From the NCBI GenBank assembly GCA_905182485.1, contig CAJJBO010000015.1, forward strand, positions 1-64,000: a stretch of DNA of 64,000 nucleotides, given 5' to 3'. The notes under the pieces are model-generated. The model ran no database searches. It saw only the letters and a list, made by a program, of their open reading frames with translations, and was not told the DNA's origin. The DNA comes from an uncultured Luminiphilus sp. Lineage in GTDB: Bacteria; Pseudomonadota; Gammaproteobacteria; Pseudomonadales; Halieaceae. The translations under genes and the position numbers were made by a program. Numbering within the stretch: position 1 is the stretch's first letter; every line of letters starts with the position of its first letter. Of this stretch, positions 47,725 through 57,587 are shown piece by piece.

Positions 47725-49557
47725 TTACTCAGGGGACGGCTGGTACCAGATTGGCGAGGTGTACGCACGTTCCTGTATCGTATCAGGCCTGCGGGTATCG
47801 ACATCACCGCCCAAAGCGAGGGCATCGAGCAGTGAGTGCCTTGCAGTCGGTATCTGTAACACACGGACATAGTAGAAAGCCGATTGCAGCGGATCAAAAA
47901 TCGGATCACGCCAGACCACTCGCAAGCTAGGCGCCCCAATGCTATTGGCCGTCAGCCCGGTCTGTAGATCAACCGTTGTGCCAACCGGCAGCAACTCGCC
48001 CTCGTCATCCAGTCGGGCATCACCGCCTGACCAGGCCACATCAACGACCTGCTCTTGTGTCTCGCCTGCGTCATCAAGCCAACCCTTGACCACCTGCACG
48101 CGGTCAAGATAAGCGCCCCGCGGATCCGCTGAGGCCTCAATCATCAGGGTGAATTGATCACCTGACTGGGCCCCCTGTATTTCGCCCCCCATCGGCACAG
48201 CGTCAGCGGCGAGATTATCGGGGAAAGACGCTTGATCAAAACCAGACGCCGCCAAATTCAAACCTGCAAACGTGCGCACCGCAATTCTTGGGCCACTCGT
48301 TGCATACACCTCACGCCGTCGCATCGCGGCCACAATGGCTTCACGAGTATTATCGGTCGCCCAGACCGCCGCAAGACCCGAGGCACTCATTCCCCAGCCA
48401 AACGTCCCACGGGCATCCTCAGACCATCCTCCGGCTTTTCGCGAGGGAATCGAATCGGTTGCCATTTTGCCGTGAAAATTATCTTCCTCTGCCGAGGGCA
48501 GTGCCGTGTGGGCATCGGTAGAGCCAATGACGCCGAACTGATAGGGGTTAAAACCGATTTTTGCGTCCAACTCTAGGCCCACTTTTAAGGCACTGCGAAC
48601 ATAGTCGCCCCGCTGTGGAACATAGTCTGTCCACTCACGCTGAATGTAATAAGGGTAACGCTCGAAGTCTGCGAACGCGTCATCAGGCGCTAGCACTGGG
48701 TGCGTTTCTGAATCGCCCTTGATCTGGGTTATCTCAACAATCGGCTCCCAGTAGCGACGCACCTCAGCGTAATCGCGATCAATGGCCTCTCCGCGAAGGT
48801 CTCGCACATCGAACATTGACCCTTTCGAAATATTAGAGTTGTGCGGTACCGCAATAAAATCGCCGCCGGTAGCGCGGCTGGTCTCTTCTAACCAATCCCA
48901 AAGGTCGCTGGGGAAAGAACTATCATCAAAACCGAAAGGCGCAAAGGTTTGCGCCTGCTCTGCTGTAATATCCGAAATCACCACGCGGTGAAGATTAGCG
49001 CCTCCCGGAATCAAAGAATATTCCCAGCCGATCAGCGCAGTAAAAACGCCCGGGTCATTGTGCCGCTCCGCAGCATCAGTGATCAATTTCCACGTGTCGA
49101 CCTCAACCGTCGGCTGCCGAGGCACCAACCCGCTGACCCGGTCTTCCTCCCAGCCCAACATCGCTTCCACCGCATTTTCTGCCGGTTTTGGCAACACGGT
49201 GGTAAACAACTCTCGACCGGTATCGTTATCTACTGCGTCACGTAATAAATACTGAACGATTCGCGTCCAAATGCGCTCCTTCCAACTCAACCCCTCTGTG
49301 ATCATCGGGTTCAAGTACAAGCTTCTGATGACCCCTAAATACTCGGCGTGGTCTGAGACCACTAGAAAGTCGAGCGGCGTGCCAATTTGGCGTAGCTTCC
49401 GGAACTTGCGATGTTTCCGTAGGCGATATTCATCATTTGGTTGAAGGCCGTGAGGTTGCCATTGGTAGCGACGGAAGAATTTACCGTGTCGTAGTCGTCC
49501 CATTTCCGCTCCTGCGCCTGCGCAAAGTCGGCATGCCCGCATCGTAAGCATAGCCAC
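47725..49557 (-). CDS. DUF3604 protein, N-terminus missing or damaged
   Basis: About 570 good residues of the DUF3604 family, a PHP-like predicted metallohydrolase often exported. Recognisable are T-P-L-D-F-L-V-V-S-D-H-A-E-Y-L-G, W-E-Y-S-L-I-P-G-G-A-N-L-H-R, V-P-H-N-S-N, the F-G-V-I-G-S-T-D-A-H-T-A core and R-R-E-V-Y-A-T-S-G-P-R. The family begins with a signal peptide and a G-D-L-H-x-H-T metal motif; here the sequence before P-N-D-E-Y-R is frame-mixed and I cannot find that motif before the enoyl-CoA hydratase gene. The gene is therefore 5'-truncated or badly read. It is the last gene of a leftward group. Confidence 0.8.
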   Translation of the reverse strand: MAMLTMRACRLCAGAGAEMGRLRHGKFFRRYQWQPHGLQPNDEYRLRKHRKFRKLRQIGTPLDFLVVSDHAEYLGVIRSLYLNPMITEGLSWKERIWTRIVQYLLRDAVDNDTGRELFTTVLPKPAENAVEAMLGWEEDRVSGLVPRQPTVEVDTWKLITDAAERHNDPGVFTALIGWEYSLIPGGANLHRVVISDITAEQAQTFAPFGFDDSSFPSDLWDWLEETSRATGGDFIAVPHNSNISKGSMFDVRDLRGEAIDRDYAEVRRYWEPIVEITQIKGDSETHPVLAPDDAFADFERYPYYIQREWTDYVPQRGDYVRSALKVGLELDAKIGFNPYQFGVIGSTDAHTALPSAEEDNFHGKMATDSIPSRKAGGWSEDARGTFGWGMSASGLAAVWATDNTREAIVAAMRRREVYATSGPRIAVRTFAGLNLAASGFDQASFPDNLAADAVPMGGEIQGAQSGDQFTLMIEASADPRGAYLDRVQVVKGWLDDAGETQEQVVDVAWSGGDARLDDEGELLPVGTTVDLQTGLTANSIGAPSLRVVWRDPIFDPLQSAFYYVRVLQIPTARHSLLDALALGGDVDTRRPDTIQERAYTSPIWYQPSPE

Positions 49558-49660
49558 CCCAGCCGATTCTGAGTAAGAAGAGGCTCACCACTGAGGCCAT
49601 TCATTTTTATTGTTAGCATGACGGGGACTCCTACCAGCCGCGATAAAACGTCAAATCGAT

Positions 49661-50455
49661 TTACTGCCCCTTCCAAGCCGGTGTTCGTTTTTCAAAAAAA
49701 GCCGTAATGGCCTCTTTTGAATCAGCACTACCGATACAAATACTTTGCAGCGCCGCTTCCTTTGAGATCGTGTCACCTAGGTTGTGTGCGGCAGAAAAAT
49801 TAAGGGCCTCTTTAGTATATCGTAGCGCCAACGGAGATCGCTCAGAAAGATCCCGTGCGAAAGCCATTGATGCTTGAGCGAAATCATCGTCGGCCAGCAC
49901 ACGATTAGCGAGCCCCCACTCCACCGCCTTCTCCGCACTGACTTTTTCGCCAAGCGCCATCAGTTCGTAAGCCCGCTTTGAACCGATGAGGTGCGGTAAT
50001 AACCAGGTGGCGCCACCGTCGGGGACCAATCCGATCCCCACGAACGGCTGATAGAGATAACTCGATTCGGCCATCAAAACGAGGTCGCAAGCCATCGCGT
50101 ATGAGTATGAAATCCCCGCACACGGGCCATTAACTGCCGCCACCCAGGGTTTACGCGCATGGTGGATCGCCAGCACGCCCGGCTTGTATTCTGCGTTCAG
50201 TTGATCCTCTACGCCCTCCGCACCTGAAAATCCAGACTCCTCGGTATCAGACAGGTCTGCGCCCGCGCCAAAGGCTCTGCCTGCGCCGGTCAGCACCACC
50301 ACCCAGATGTCTCGGTCGGCATTGACCTCTTGCGCGGCACGGACGAACTCGCGCCGTTGCGTCACATTGAAACTATTCAATTTTTCTGGTCTGTTAAACG
50401 AGACCCGGGCAACTCGCCCCGCTCTCTCTACTAAAATGGTGTCGTATTCACTCAT
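49661..50455 (-). CDS. Enoyl-CoA hydratase/isomerase family protein
   Basis: A 264-residue crotonase. The oxyanion-hole segments are G-A-G-R-A-F-G-A-G-A-D-L and N-G-P-C-A-G-I-S-Y-S. The acidic residues of classical hydratase are partly changed (P-D-G-G-A-T-W), so isomerase or another crotonase reaction is possible. The end K-R-T-P-A-W-K-G-Q is typical. It is part of the acyl-CoA group 49661-59114 and is followed by the CaiB-type gene upstream in the same direction. It is intact. Confidence 0.9.
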   Translation of the reverse strand: MSEYDTILVERAGRVARVSFNRPEKLNSFNVTQRREFVRAAQEVNADRDIWVVVLTGAGRAFGAGADLSDTEESGFSGAEGVEDQLNAEYKPGVLAIHHARKPWVAAVNGPCAGISYSYAMACDLVLMAESSYLYQPFVGIGLVPDGGATWLLPHLIGSKRAYELMALGEKVSAEKAVEWGLANRVLADDDFAQASMAFARDLSERSPLALRYTKEALNFSAAHNLGDTISKEAALQSICIGSADSKEAITAFFEKRTPAWKGQ

Positions 50456-50488
50456 TGCTCTCTCCTAGAACTTGCTATTCACCAGGTA

Positions 50489-51632
50489 TCAATTGTTTTG
50501 GACCGCAGCGCCAGAGGCCAACAACGCCTCCACCTCAGCACCCGATAATCCCGACGCCTGAATCACCGAGACCGTATCGGCGCCAAGGGCTCTCGTGCTA
50601 TGGCGAATGTCAGAGGGGGTTCGCTCAAAACGCGGCGCCGGTGACGGGTGCACTAGCTCATCCACTTGGGTATACACCGCACGTTCGATATTAGCGCCAT
50701 ATTCGGTGGCTTCTTGCATCGTCAACACCGGCGCAAAGCATGCATCGCTACCCGACATAATCTGATCCCACTCATCTCGCGTTTTGGTCATCAGCACTGC
50801 CGCCAACTTTTGCTTGAGATCCGGCCACTGAGTCACGTCATGCTGCGCTGCAAATTGCGGGTCACTAATCTCCGCCCTAGTCATTAGCTCTGCGTAGAAC
50901 TGCGGCTCAATAGCGCCGACAGCGACATATTTCCCGTCAGCACACTCGTAGGTATCGTAAAAATGAGCCGCACCATCGAGCAGGTTAGACTCTCGCTCTT
51001 CTGCATTCCAGGCCCCCATCTGTTGAAAGCCCTGCATCATCCACATGAGCTGCGCTGTCCCATCGACCATCGCCACATCGATCACCTGCCCTTGACCCGA
51101 ACGAGTGGCCTCCAGTAACGCGGCCAGTATGCCCGTTACCAACAGCATACCGCCGCCGCCAAAATCACCCACCAAGTTCAGTGGCGGTGTTGGGCCTCTC
51201 ACCTCGACGGCCAATGGCGTGCAATGCGCCGGTGATCGCGATGTAATTAAGATCGTGCCCTGCGGCTTGCGAGAGCGGGCCCTCCTGCCCCCATCCGGTC
51301 ATCCGAGCGAAGACTAATTTGGGGTTCCTTGCCCGACACACCTCGGGGCCAATGCCCAGCTTTTCGCAAACGCCCGGACGATAGGGATCGATTAAAGCAT
51401 CCGCTCGCTCAATCAATTTCATGAGCGCCTCAAGACCCGCCGGTTGCTTAAGATCTAACACCACCGACTTTTTGTTGCGACCACTGATCGGCTCAGCCAG
51501 CTTCGGATCCAGCGCGCCAGGTCGCTCAATACGAATGACCTCGGCACCCATATCGGCCAACATCATGCCCCCCATCGGCCCAGGACCAATCCCTGCAAGC
51601 TCGATTACCGTGATGCCACTCAAGGTTCCCAT
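50489..51632 (-). CDS. CaiB/BaiF CoA transferase family protein, racemase-like, one frameshift
   Basis: About 380 residues. The start [21 protein letters not shown] is that of alpha-methylacyl-CoA racemase, and [11 protein letters not shown] and G-H-D-L-N-Y-I-A agree. A shift near 51190 joins it to [16 protein letters not shown] and the rest. Racemases of this type invert 2-methylacyl-CoA so that branched chains (isoprenoid or sterol side chains) can enter beta-oxidation. A CoA transferase role cannot be excluded. It is flanked by crotonase and acyl-CoA dehydrogenase genes. Confidence 0.88.
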
Positions 51633-51643
51633 AAACCGACCCC

Positions 51644-52819
51644 TCAGAAATTACGCTGATTAAAGGGCTCGTATTGGTCACCCAAACAATACCGACCAAT
51701 AATCAATTTCATGATTTCAGAGCTGCCTGCATAGATCGTTGCGATTTTCGCATCGGCAGACTGTCGACTGATAGGGTATTCGTCCATAAAGCCTGCTCCA
51801 CCGTGCAGTTGCAAGCCCTCATCCGCCACCCGCTGCTGCAGCTCAGACGTCTTCAGTTTCGCCATTGCGGCATCCTCAGCGCTCAACGTGCCCTCGTTAA
51901 ACGCCAGCGCCGCCTGATCGACGTAACACTGCGTAATATCCAATTCGGCGCGCAGCTCCGCCATCTTGAACTGCGTGTTCTGCATGGCGGCTAGCGGCTT
52001 GCCAAACACTTCACGCTCCTGCACGAAGGTGGCCGTCAGATCCCAAGATAATTGTGCGGCGGCTAAGTAACCCATAGCCCCTAACAACCGCTCTTCAGCC
52101 AGCCCGCTCATTAGATAATAAAAACCTTGATGCGCCTCACCTAACACATTGGCCTTAGGCACCTTGACGTCGTGAAAAAACAGCTCTGCCGTATCCTGCG
52201 CCTTCAGCCCCAATTTCTTCAGATTACGCCCTCGCTCAAATCCCTCCCAGTTTCCCTCAACCAAAAACAATGTCATTGCGTGGGGATTATTGTGTGGATC
52301 AGTCTTCGCTGCTACGACCACGAGATCGCAATTAATGCCGTTAGAAATATAGGTTTTCTGGCCATTGAGCACCCAATGATCGTCCTCCTCGGTCGCGTGC
52401 GTTCGCATGCCCGCTAAATTACTACCCGCATCGGGCTCCGTCATCGCAACGGCCAACACAATGTCACCCGAGACGGCTCCAGGTATATAGCGCTGCATCT
52501 GCTCTTCTGTGCCAAAGCGCGTAATGTAGGGCGCGACGATTCTGCTGTGCAGCGACCCAAACCAATCGCCGCACCGCGCATAAGCCAGCTCTTCAATAAT
52601 GACCTGCTCCCAGCGAATATCGTAGTCATCGAGGCCACCAAATCGCTCTTCTGGCCAGACCATCAAGAATCCTTTCTCACCAGCGGCCTTGAAGATCTCT
52701 CGGTCGACAATGCCTTGCTCTCTAAAGCGCTCCATCTCAGGGACGACGGCTTCAGCGAGGAAACGTCGGTACGCCTCTCGGAACATTTTTTGCTCTTCAG
52801 TAAACTGTCTCGTGAGCAT
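51644..52819 (-). CDS. Acyl-CoA dehydrogenase
   Basis: A 391-residue FAD enzyme introducing the 2,3-double bond into acyl-CoA. Signatures are [37 protein letters not shown] and [10 protein letters not shown] near the end; the catalytic Glu is probably the one in A-G-S-S-E. It is complete. It stands upstream of the racemase gene by 11 bases in the same operon. Confidence 0.93.
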   Translation of the reverse strand: MLTRQFTEEQKMFREAYRRFLAEAVVPEMERFREQGIVDREIFKAAGEKGFLMVWPEERFGGLDDYDIRWEQVIIEELAYARCGDWFGSLHSRIVAPYITRFGTEEQMQRYIPGAVSGDIVLAVAMTEPDAGSNLAGMRTHATEEDDHWVLNGQKTYISNGINCDLVVVAAKTDPHNNPHAMTLFLVEGNWEGFERGRNLKKLGLKAQDTAELFFHDVKVPKANVLGEAHQGFYYLMSGLAEERLLGAMGYLAAAQLSWDLTATFVQEREVFGKPLAAMQNTQFKMAELRAELDITQCYVDQAALAFNEGTLSAEDAAMAKLKTSELQQRVADEGLQLHGGAGFMDEYPISRQSADAKIATIYAGSSEIMKLIIGRYCLGDQYEPFNQRNF

Positions 52820-52848
52820 CTGGGCTCCTTATCGCTGTGAAATAGTGT

Positions 52849-52878
52849 GCCACCCAGCCACGATGGTGGCTGGGTGGC
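52849..52878. terminator. Hairpin between acyl-CoA dehydrogenase and the hydratase remnant
   Basis: A perfect 12-bp stem (GCCACCCAGCCA / TGGCTGGGTGGC) with a 6-base loop and no T-run. It could terminate the leftward ligase transcript with Rho help or stabilise an RNA end. Confidence 0.5.
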
Positions 52879-52937
52879 AGTCAATCGCTCAATTTGCATT
52901 GCGCGATCTACCCAGCTGGCTGGGGAGATCGATTTCG

Positions 52938-52998
52938 TTATTTGCCCTTCCAGATCGGGTCGCGTTTCTCGGCAAAGGCTTTGGCGCCCTCTAGCTGT
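52938..52998 (-). pseudogene. C-terminal remnant of an enoyl-CoA hydratase
   Basis: Directly after the truncated CoA ligase, one base out of frame, the minus strand reads E-G-A-K-A-F-A-E-K-R-D-P-I-W-K-G-K and stop, the usual crotonase C-terminus (compare F-F-E-K-R-T-P-A-W-K-G-Q in the gene at 49661). Only about 20 codons remain. This looks like the scar of a deletion that removed the ligase end and most of a hydratase gene. Confidence 0.65.
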
Positions 52999-54607
52999 AC
53001 TTGGGCACCTTAAATGCCGCCAACCGGGATCCCATATGCTCACGCAATCCGGGTGCGTCTAACATCGCAGCAGGCTTCAGATGTACCGCTACACCGACTT
53101 CCTCGCCCAATCGATCATCCGGGACCGCAAAGGCGACACCCTCGAGAACCGCTGGATGGGTGTACAAAGCGCTCTCTACCTCAGCACCGTAGATATTTTC
53201 ACCACCGCGCAAGATCATATCTTTCGCACGATCGACGAGATAGAGGAACCCGTCCTCATCAAAATAACCAATATCACCCGTATGCAACCATCCATCAACA
53301 ATCGCCTCAGCGGTTGCCTCAGGGCGATTTAAATAGCCCTTAATCACGGGAGCACCCTTAACGCAGAGCTCTCCCCGCTCACCAACGGGCAACGACTCGC
53401 CGGCCTCGTTAACGATCTTGCCTTCCAGCGTCGGTACCAAGGGTCCGCAACTCGCTGGACGCGCTACAAACAAGTCGCCTGTCGTATAACTGGCAATGCC
53501 ACACACCTCGGTCATGCCATAACCTTGCGCGGGCTTTGCGCGCTTAGTCGTCTCGACGACTTTACTCGGCAAGTCGGGGTGCATCGCGGCACCGCCACCG
53601 CCCAGTGAATTCAAGCTCGAGGTGTCATAGTCATGAAAATCAGGGTGCGCGAGCAGCTCCCGAGTCATCATGGGCACCGCACTGAGCGTATTGACTTGCT
53701 CACGCTCGATCAACTTTAACGCGTCTTCAACATCCCACTTGTACATGAGCACCAGCTTTCCTCCGCCCACCGTGCCACCCTGCATCACACAGTTGTTAGC
53801 AGTGACATGAAACAACGGTGTGGCCACTAACGACGTGGGCGGTGGCGCGGAAACCGGTGCCTCGACCGAGCTATCTCTATTCAGTGCTTGAGTGGTTGCA
53901 AAGATCTGCCCCATTGCAGCGACGTTCAACACATTGTGCACACAGCCTCGATGCGTTAATTGAGCGCCCTTCGGGCGACCAGTGGTACCCGATGTATAGA
54001 AAATACAGGCATCATCATTCTCATCGATGGGCTCCATCACCAGCGCGCCCTCGATGCTCACCACGTCACGCCACTGCGTTGCCTGCACCGATGGCGCATC
54101 GTCTCTCACCGCCACCACCTCAATTTCACTGAAACGGTCTGCAATTTGCGCAAACACTTCTAGCCTGCGGTCATCGGCAATTAATAATCTAGGCTCCGAA
54201 TCTTCGAGCGCGTAGGCCATTTCATCCGCAACCCACCACGCATTCATTCCGACTACCACCGCGCCCACGGCAATGACGCCCCAGTACGCCAATATCCACT
54301 CTGGATAATTGCGCATGGCAATCGCGACTCGGTCACCCGGGCCAATACCCTGGGACGCAAGCCAAGCAGAAAAATTGGCGACAATCTGGCCCGCTTCGGC
54401 ATAGGTCACGCGCTCATCACCGTAGACAATGTATTCTTTGTCGCCGTGGCCCTGGCCCATCAGCCAAAGGTCACGAAGAGAGCCTGGTGCATGTCGATAG
54501 GCCTTGAGCGTACAGCCGCCTTGCTCGATCGTGGTGAGCTCGAGAAACGCCTCGGGAGCGGTAACCATTGCCACCGCCTGCCGATAGTTGTCCATAACCT
54601 GACTCAT
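52991..54607 (-). CDS. Acyl-CoA synthetase (AMP-forming), 3' truncated
   Basis: About 538 residues of an ANL-superfamily ligase that activates a carboxylate with ATP and CoA. It has Y-T-S-G-T-T-G-R-P-K-G (P-loop), Q-G-Y-G-M-T-E, W-L-H-T-G-D-I-G-Y and the hinge D-R-A-K-D-M-I. It ends abruptly in S-R-L-A-A-F-K-V-P-K-Y-S: the last 40 residues with the catalytic Lys (usually P-R-N-x-x-G-K) are missing, replaced by a hydratase remnant. The enzyme would lack adenylation Lys if the sequence is correct. GGGGAG precedes the chosen ATG at 54607. Confidence 0.9.
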   Translation of the reverse strand: MSQVMDNYRQAVAMVTAPEAFLELTTIEQGGCTLKAYRHAPGSLRDLWLMGQGHGDKEYIVYGDERVTYAEAGQIVANFSAWLASQGIGPGDRVAIAMRNYPEWILAYWGVIAVGAVVVGMNAWWVADEMAYALEDSEPRLLIADDRRLEVFAQIADRFSEIEVVAVRDDAPSVQATQWRDVVSIEGALVMEPIDENDDACIFYTSGTTGRPKGAQLTHRGCVHNVLNVAAMGQIFATTQALNRDSSVEAPVSAPPPTSLVATPLFHVTANNCVMQGGTVGGGKLVLMYKWDVEDALKLIEREQVNTLSAVPMMTRELLAHPDFHDYDTSSLNSLGGGGAAMHPDLPSKVVETTKRAKPAQGYGMTEVCGIASYTTGDLFVARPASCGPLVPTLEGKIVNEAGESLPVGERGELCVKGAPVIKGYLNRPEATAEAIVDGWLHTGDIGYFDEDGFLYLVDRAKDMILRGGENIYGAEVESALYTHPAVLEGVAFAVPDDRLGEEVGVAVHLKPAAMLDAPGLREHMGSRLAAFKVPKYS

Positions 54608-54815
54608 ACCTGTTGCGCTCCCCATAACCGTGAGTGTGATCTGGTGGTCCAAATTCAATTTATAAGCCCCCGCAAGATACCCTAATGACCTCGCGGCAAC
54701 CAGTTCACAACAACACCATTTTGGCCTGTATCATACCAAGCGAATAAGCTTGGCCATCAAAACGCCACGGCCCGCGATCCACTCACCGACTATCGCCCCG
54801 TCAAAAAGGAACCCC

Positions 54816-55805
54816 ATGAGCGCACAAGAACTAGATCTAGCAAAACTTGAACCGTGGTTGCGAGAAAAAGTGCCCCCATTCGAGGGCGCGTTATCCGCCG
54901 ATAAATTTGCAGGCGGGCAATCCAACCCCACGTTCAAGTTGACTGCCGGCGCACAACATTACGTACTGCGACGCAAGCCACCGGGCGAGCTGCTCGCATC
55001 AGCCCATGCCGTCGATAGAGAGTTTCGCGTGCTCGACGCCTTAGCTCAGACGGACGTACCCGTACCGAAGGTGGTCGCACTCTGCGAGGACGACAGGCTG
55101 ATTGGCTCAATGTTCTACGTTATGGAACATTTAGAAGGCCGTATTTTCTGGGATCCCACCGTTCCAGAGGTCGGAGACGCCGATCGCGCGGCGATCTACG
55201 ACGAAATGAACCGCGTCCTTGCCGCACTCAGGAGGGTCGATGTCGATGCGGTTGGCAATTTTTCCACCGAGGAAAATTCCGGAAATGATGGCGGTCGGAA
55301 GCCCGACCAAGATACCGTAGAGAGTCTGGTGACCGACTTAGGCGAAAAGTTTCATCTCTATAATGGCAACACGCCTGACAAATTTACGCTGGTGCATATT
55401 GATTACCGGCTCGACAATATGATGTTTGGCGGGCCCTACCCCATTACGGTTGTTGACTGGTCGCCATCCATAGGCACCGGCGGCGCTGATGCGGCCTACT
55501 TTATGGCGTGGCAGTTTCCGAGGCAAGGCGGCATCGTCGGGCTGGAAGGCGTAAAGCGCAGCCCGCTCATGATACCGTCAGACGAGGCGTATATTGAGGC
55601 CTATTGTCAAAGAACCGGTCGAGCAAGTATTGACCACTGGCCGTTCTATATGGCCTTTTGCTTTTTTAGAATCGCCGCCATTCTGCAAGGCATTAAGAAG
55701 CGCGCCTTAATCGGTACGGCATCGAGTGCTGAGGCAGATAGTCGTGCCGTGATGGTCGGGCCTCTCGCCGCCCTCGGTGCCGGCTACATCAAGCAAAGCG
55801 CGTAG
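54816..55805 (+). CDS. APH-like phosphotransferase family protein (ACAD10/11 kinase type)
   Basis: A 329-residue protein with the aminoglycoside phosphotransferase fold. It has G-G-Q-S-N-P-T-F-K-L and Y-V-L-R-R-K-P-P-G-E-L, the catalytic H-I-D-Y-R-L-D-N-M-M-F and V-V-D-W-S, all as in the kinase domain of ACAD10/ACAD11. These are thought to phosphorylate hydroxyacyl-CoA in 4-hydroxy acid degradation. The usual G-D after His is I-D here, a small oddity, and about 15 residues before it differ from the family. AAAAAGGA precedes the ATG at 54816. It is located among acyl-CoA genes, consistent with that role. Confidence 0.85.
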   Translation: MSAQELDLAKLEPWLREKVPPFEGALSADKFAGGQSNPTFKLTAGAQHYVLRRKPPGELLASAHAVDREFRVLDALAQTDVPVPKVVALCEDDRLIGSMFYVMEHLEGRIFWDPTVPEVGDADRAAIYDEMNRVLAALRRVDVDAVGNFSTEENSGNDGGRKPDQDTVESLVTDLGEKFHLYNGNTPDKFTLVHIDYRLDNMMFGGPYPITVVDWSPSIGTGGADAAYFMAWQFPRQGGIVGLEGVKRSPLMIPSDEAYIEAYCQRTGRASIDHWPFYMAFCFFRIAAILQGIKKRALIGTASSAEADSRAVMVGPLAALGAGYIKQSA

Positions 55806-55843
55806 CCCCGAGCTCTTCGGCGCGGCCGCCTCGTAGCGCCTGG

Positions 55844-57484
55844 CTACGCCAAGGCGCCGCGTCGGCTCATGCCGGATCTCTTGGACGAGACGCTGCTGCT
55901 CTTTTGCACTCGCTTGTCGCGCTGTGCTTGACTGCTCACGCGGGCTGCACTCACCTCCGCTTTTAAGGCTTTCATCTGCACTGCGGTGGGCGGCGGGCGG
56001 CGGCGGGAGCTTTTAGGCCGTCGGTAGGTGCCGGGAGCCGGTCTTAAATCACCGTACTCGAACCGGTGCAGGATCACCTCTAGCGTGCTCGAAATCCGCG
56101 TGCATTGCCGAATCGACTCAATCCGACTGTAAGCAGCTCGCTCACCCTCTCGCACCAGGGTTCGCAGCTCCTGCTCACTCGGTTGCGTAATCAGCTGCAC
56201 TGGGTTTTGTAAGCGAAACCTGGGAACTATGTTGATATCGCCCGAATATTCTTGATCAAGCAATCCATGAACTCCGTGCAGCATCATATTGAATTTAGGC
56301 CAATTATCGCCATACCTTTTCGCGACACCACGATAAAAATTGAGCATTTCGCGGCCAATACCCATCCCCAGAGAAGTCGCCGCTTGCCGGAGCGGTCTTG
56401 CTTTATCGTCGCTGGGCAAAAATGCGCGGGCGATGGGATTCACCATACTGACAATGTAGTGGTTGGTTGAAAATAGCCTAGACAGCCGCTTCGCGGGTAA
56501 ATCGTCTGAGACTGAACCATCTACCCAGCGCCGCGCCGGAAGATATGGCTGCGCCTCTCCATGCTCGTTCTTCGCCTCCAACATCACCGCCGGAAACACC
56601 CCAGGTATTGCACAAGAGGCCATAGCCGCCGACCGAAGGTAGACATTGGGAGAAGACACCGCATTGAGTAATCGAGAGCGCTGATGCGGCTCCGCGGGCG
56701 CTACCGTAATGCTGACCTGCCTGCCGGTCTTCGCATAGGCCTCTGCGAAAGTGAGATCGGGAATGGTTGCTTCGATGAGCTGAGCGGTATCCTCGGCGGT
56801 AAAGCGACCTCCCTTACCCGAAAACCATCGCCGAATGAAGTTCTTGGTGTCAGTGCCGCCAGTTTCCATCAACCCGATAAGGTCGGCATCTTTCATCTCC
56901 TCATCGGTATACGCGGCGAGTGCAGCAGCGACAATCGACCCCGCACTGGAACCAGATACCACACGGGGCAGCAGCCCTTGTCGCAATAATTCACCCACCA
57001 CGCCCAAATGCAAAAACCCGAGCACGCCGCCCCCACTCAGCATTAGGGCCGAGCGGCCGTAGCAAACATTACTGCGGTAAAAAAAGTCCAATTTTTGCTG
57101 CGTTGGAATCACATCGCCGGGCAACTCTGCGATCAACAGCAAGGCCTCGTCAATCTCCGTGATGTACTGCTCAATCAGGGTTTTTGTGCCCGCTTTTGCC
57201 TGTCGGTACAAAACACTTTTGCCCATGCCGCCCATGTTGCCGTGTATTCCCTCGTTGAGGGAATACAAAAGACCCGTCCAGTCTTTCTTTTTGCGAAATT
57301 TGCGAAGACGATCCAACCGATAGCGGATCTGCGCGTGATCATACAAACTGGAGGCTTCCTCCTCACGCCACTCTGACATACCGGTCAACTCATCGTGGGC
57401 GTGAGCCGCTTCCAGCCAGCCCTGATAAGACTCAGCAGAGTCCATCCCTTGCTCTAGTTCGCGTAGCTCAGTCTTGACAGTCAC
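55844..57484 (-). CDS. Patatin-like phospholipase with DUF3336 domain
   Basis: A 546-residue lipase. An N-terminal DUF3336 (about 30-140, with L-R-K-F-R-K-K-K-D-W-T-G-L-L) is followed by a patatin domain: oxyanion loop S-G-G-G-V-L-G-F-L-H-L-G, nucleophile G-S-S-A-G-S, and the Asp in W-V-D-G-S-V-S-D-D. This pair occurs in bacterial and yeast triacylglycerol lipases (Tgl3/4/5-like). The last 60 residues are rich in Arg, Lys and Ser and probably disordered. The start GTG 57484 has GGGGAG upstream. It may supply fatty acids to the neighbouring acyl-CoA genes. It is intact. Confidence 0.88.
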   Translation of the reverse strand: MTVKTELRELEQGMDSAESYQGWLEAAHAHDELTGMSEWREEEASSLYDHAQIRYRLDRLRKFRKKKDWTGLLYSLNEGIHGNMGGMGKSVLYRQAKAGTKTLIEQYITEIDEALLLIAELPGDVIPTQQKLDFFYRSNVCYGRSALMLSGGGVLGFLHLGVVGELLRQGLLPRVVSGSSAGSIVAAALAAYTDEEMKDADLIGLMETGGTDTKNFIRRWFSGKGGRFTAEDTAQLIEATIPDLTFAEAYAKTGRQVSITVAPAEPHQRSRLLNAVSSPNVYLRSAAMASCAIPGVFPAVMLEAKNEHGEAQPYLPARRWVDGSVSDDLPAKRLSRLFSTNHYIVSMVNPIARAFLPSDDKARPLRQAATSLGMGIGREMLNFYRGVAKRYGDNWPKFNMMLHGVHGLLDQEYSGDINIVPRFRLQNPVQLITQPSEQELRTLVREGERAAYSRIESIRQCTRISSTLEVILHRFEYGDLRPAPGTYRRPKSSRRRPPPTAVQMKALKAEVSAARVSSQAQRDKRVQKSSSVSSKRSGMSRRGALA

Positions 57485-57587
57485 GTACCACTCCCCTCGA
57501 TCTCTGCCGCTGTGCGGATGTCCTAGCATAGGGCCTAGCTTCAGCGCATGCCAGCTTGACAGTCACAAAAAGACTCAGATGGATTGG

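Noticed and set aside
47704-47930. Plus-strand extension of the rapA frame to 47930
   Set aside because: The rapA family tail ends at 47703 in another frame, and the extension is antisense to the convincing DUF3604 gene.
55806-55843. Inverted repeat CGTAGC / GCTACG between the kinase-like and patatin genes
   Set aside because: Only six-base arms without a T-run; likely chance in a GC-rich gap.
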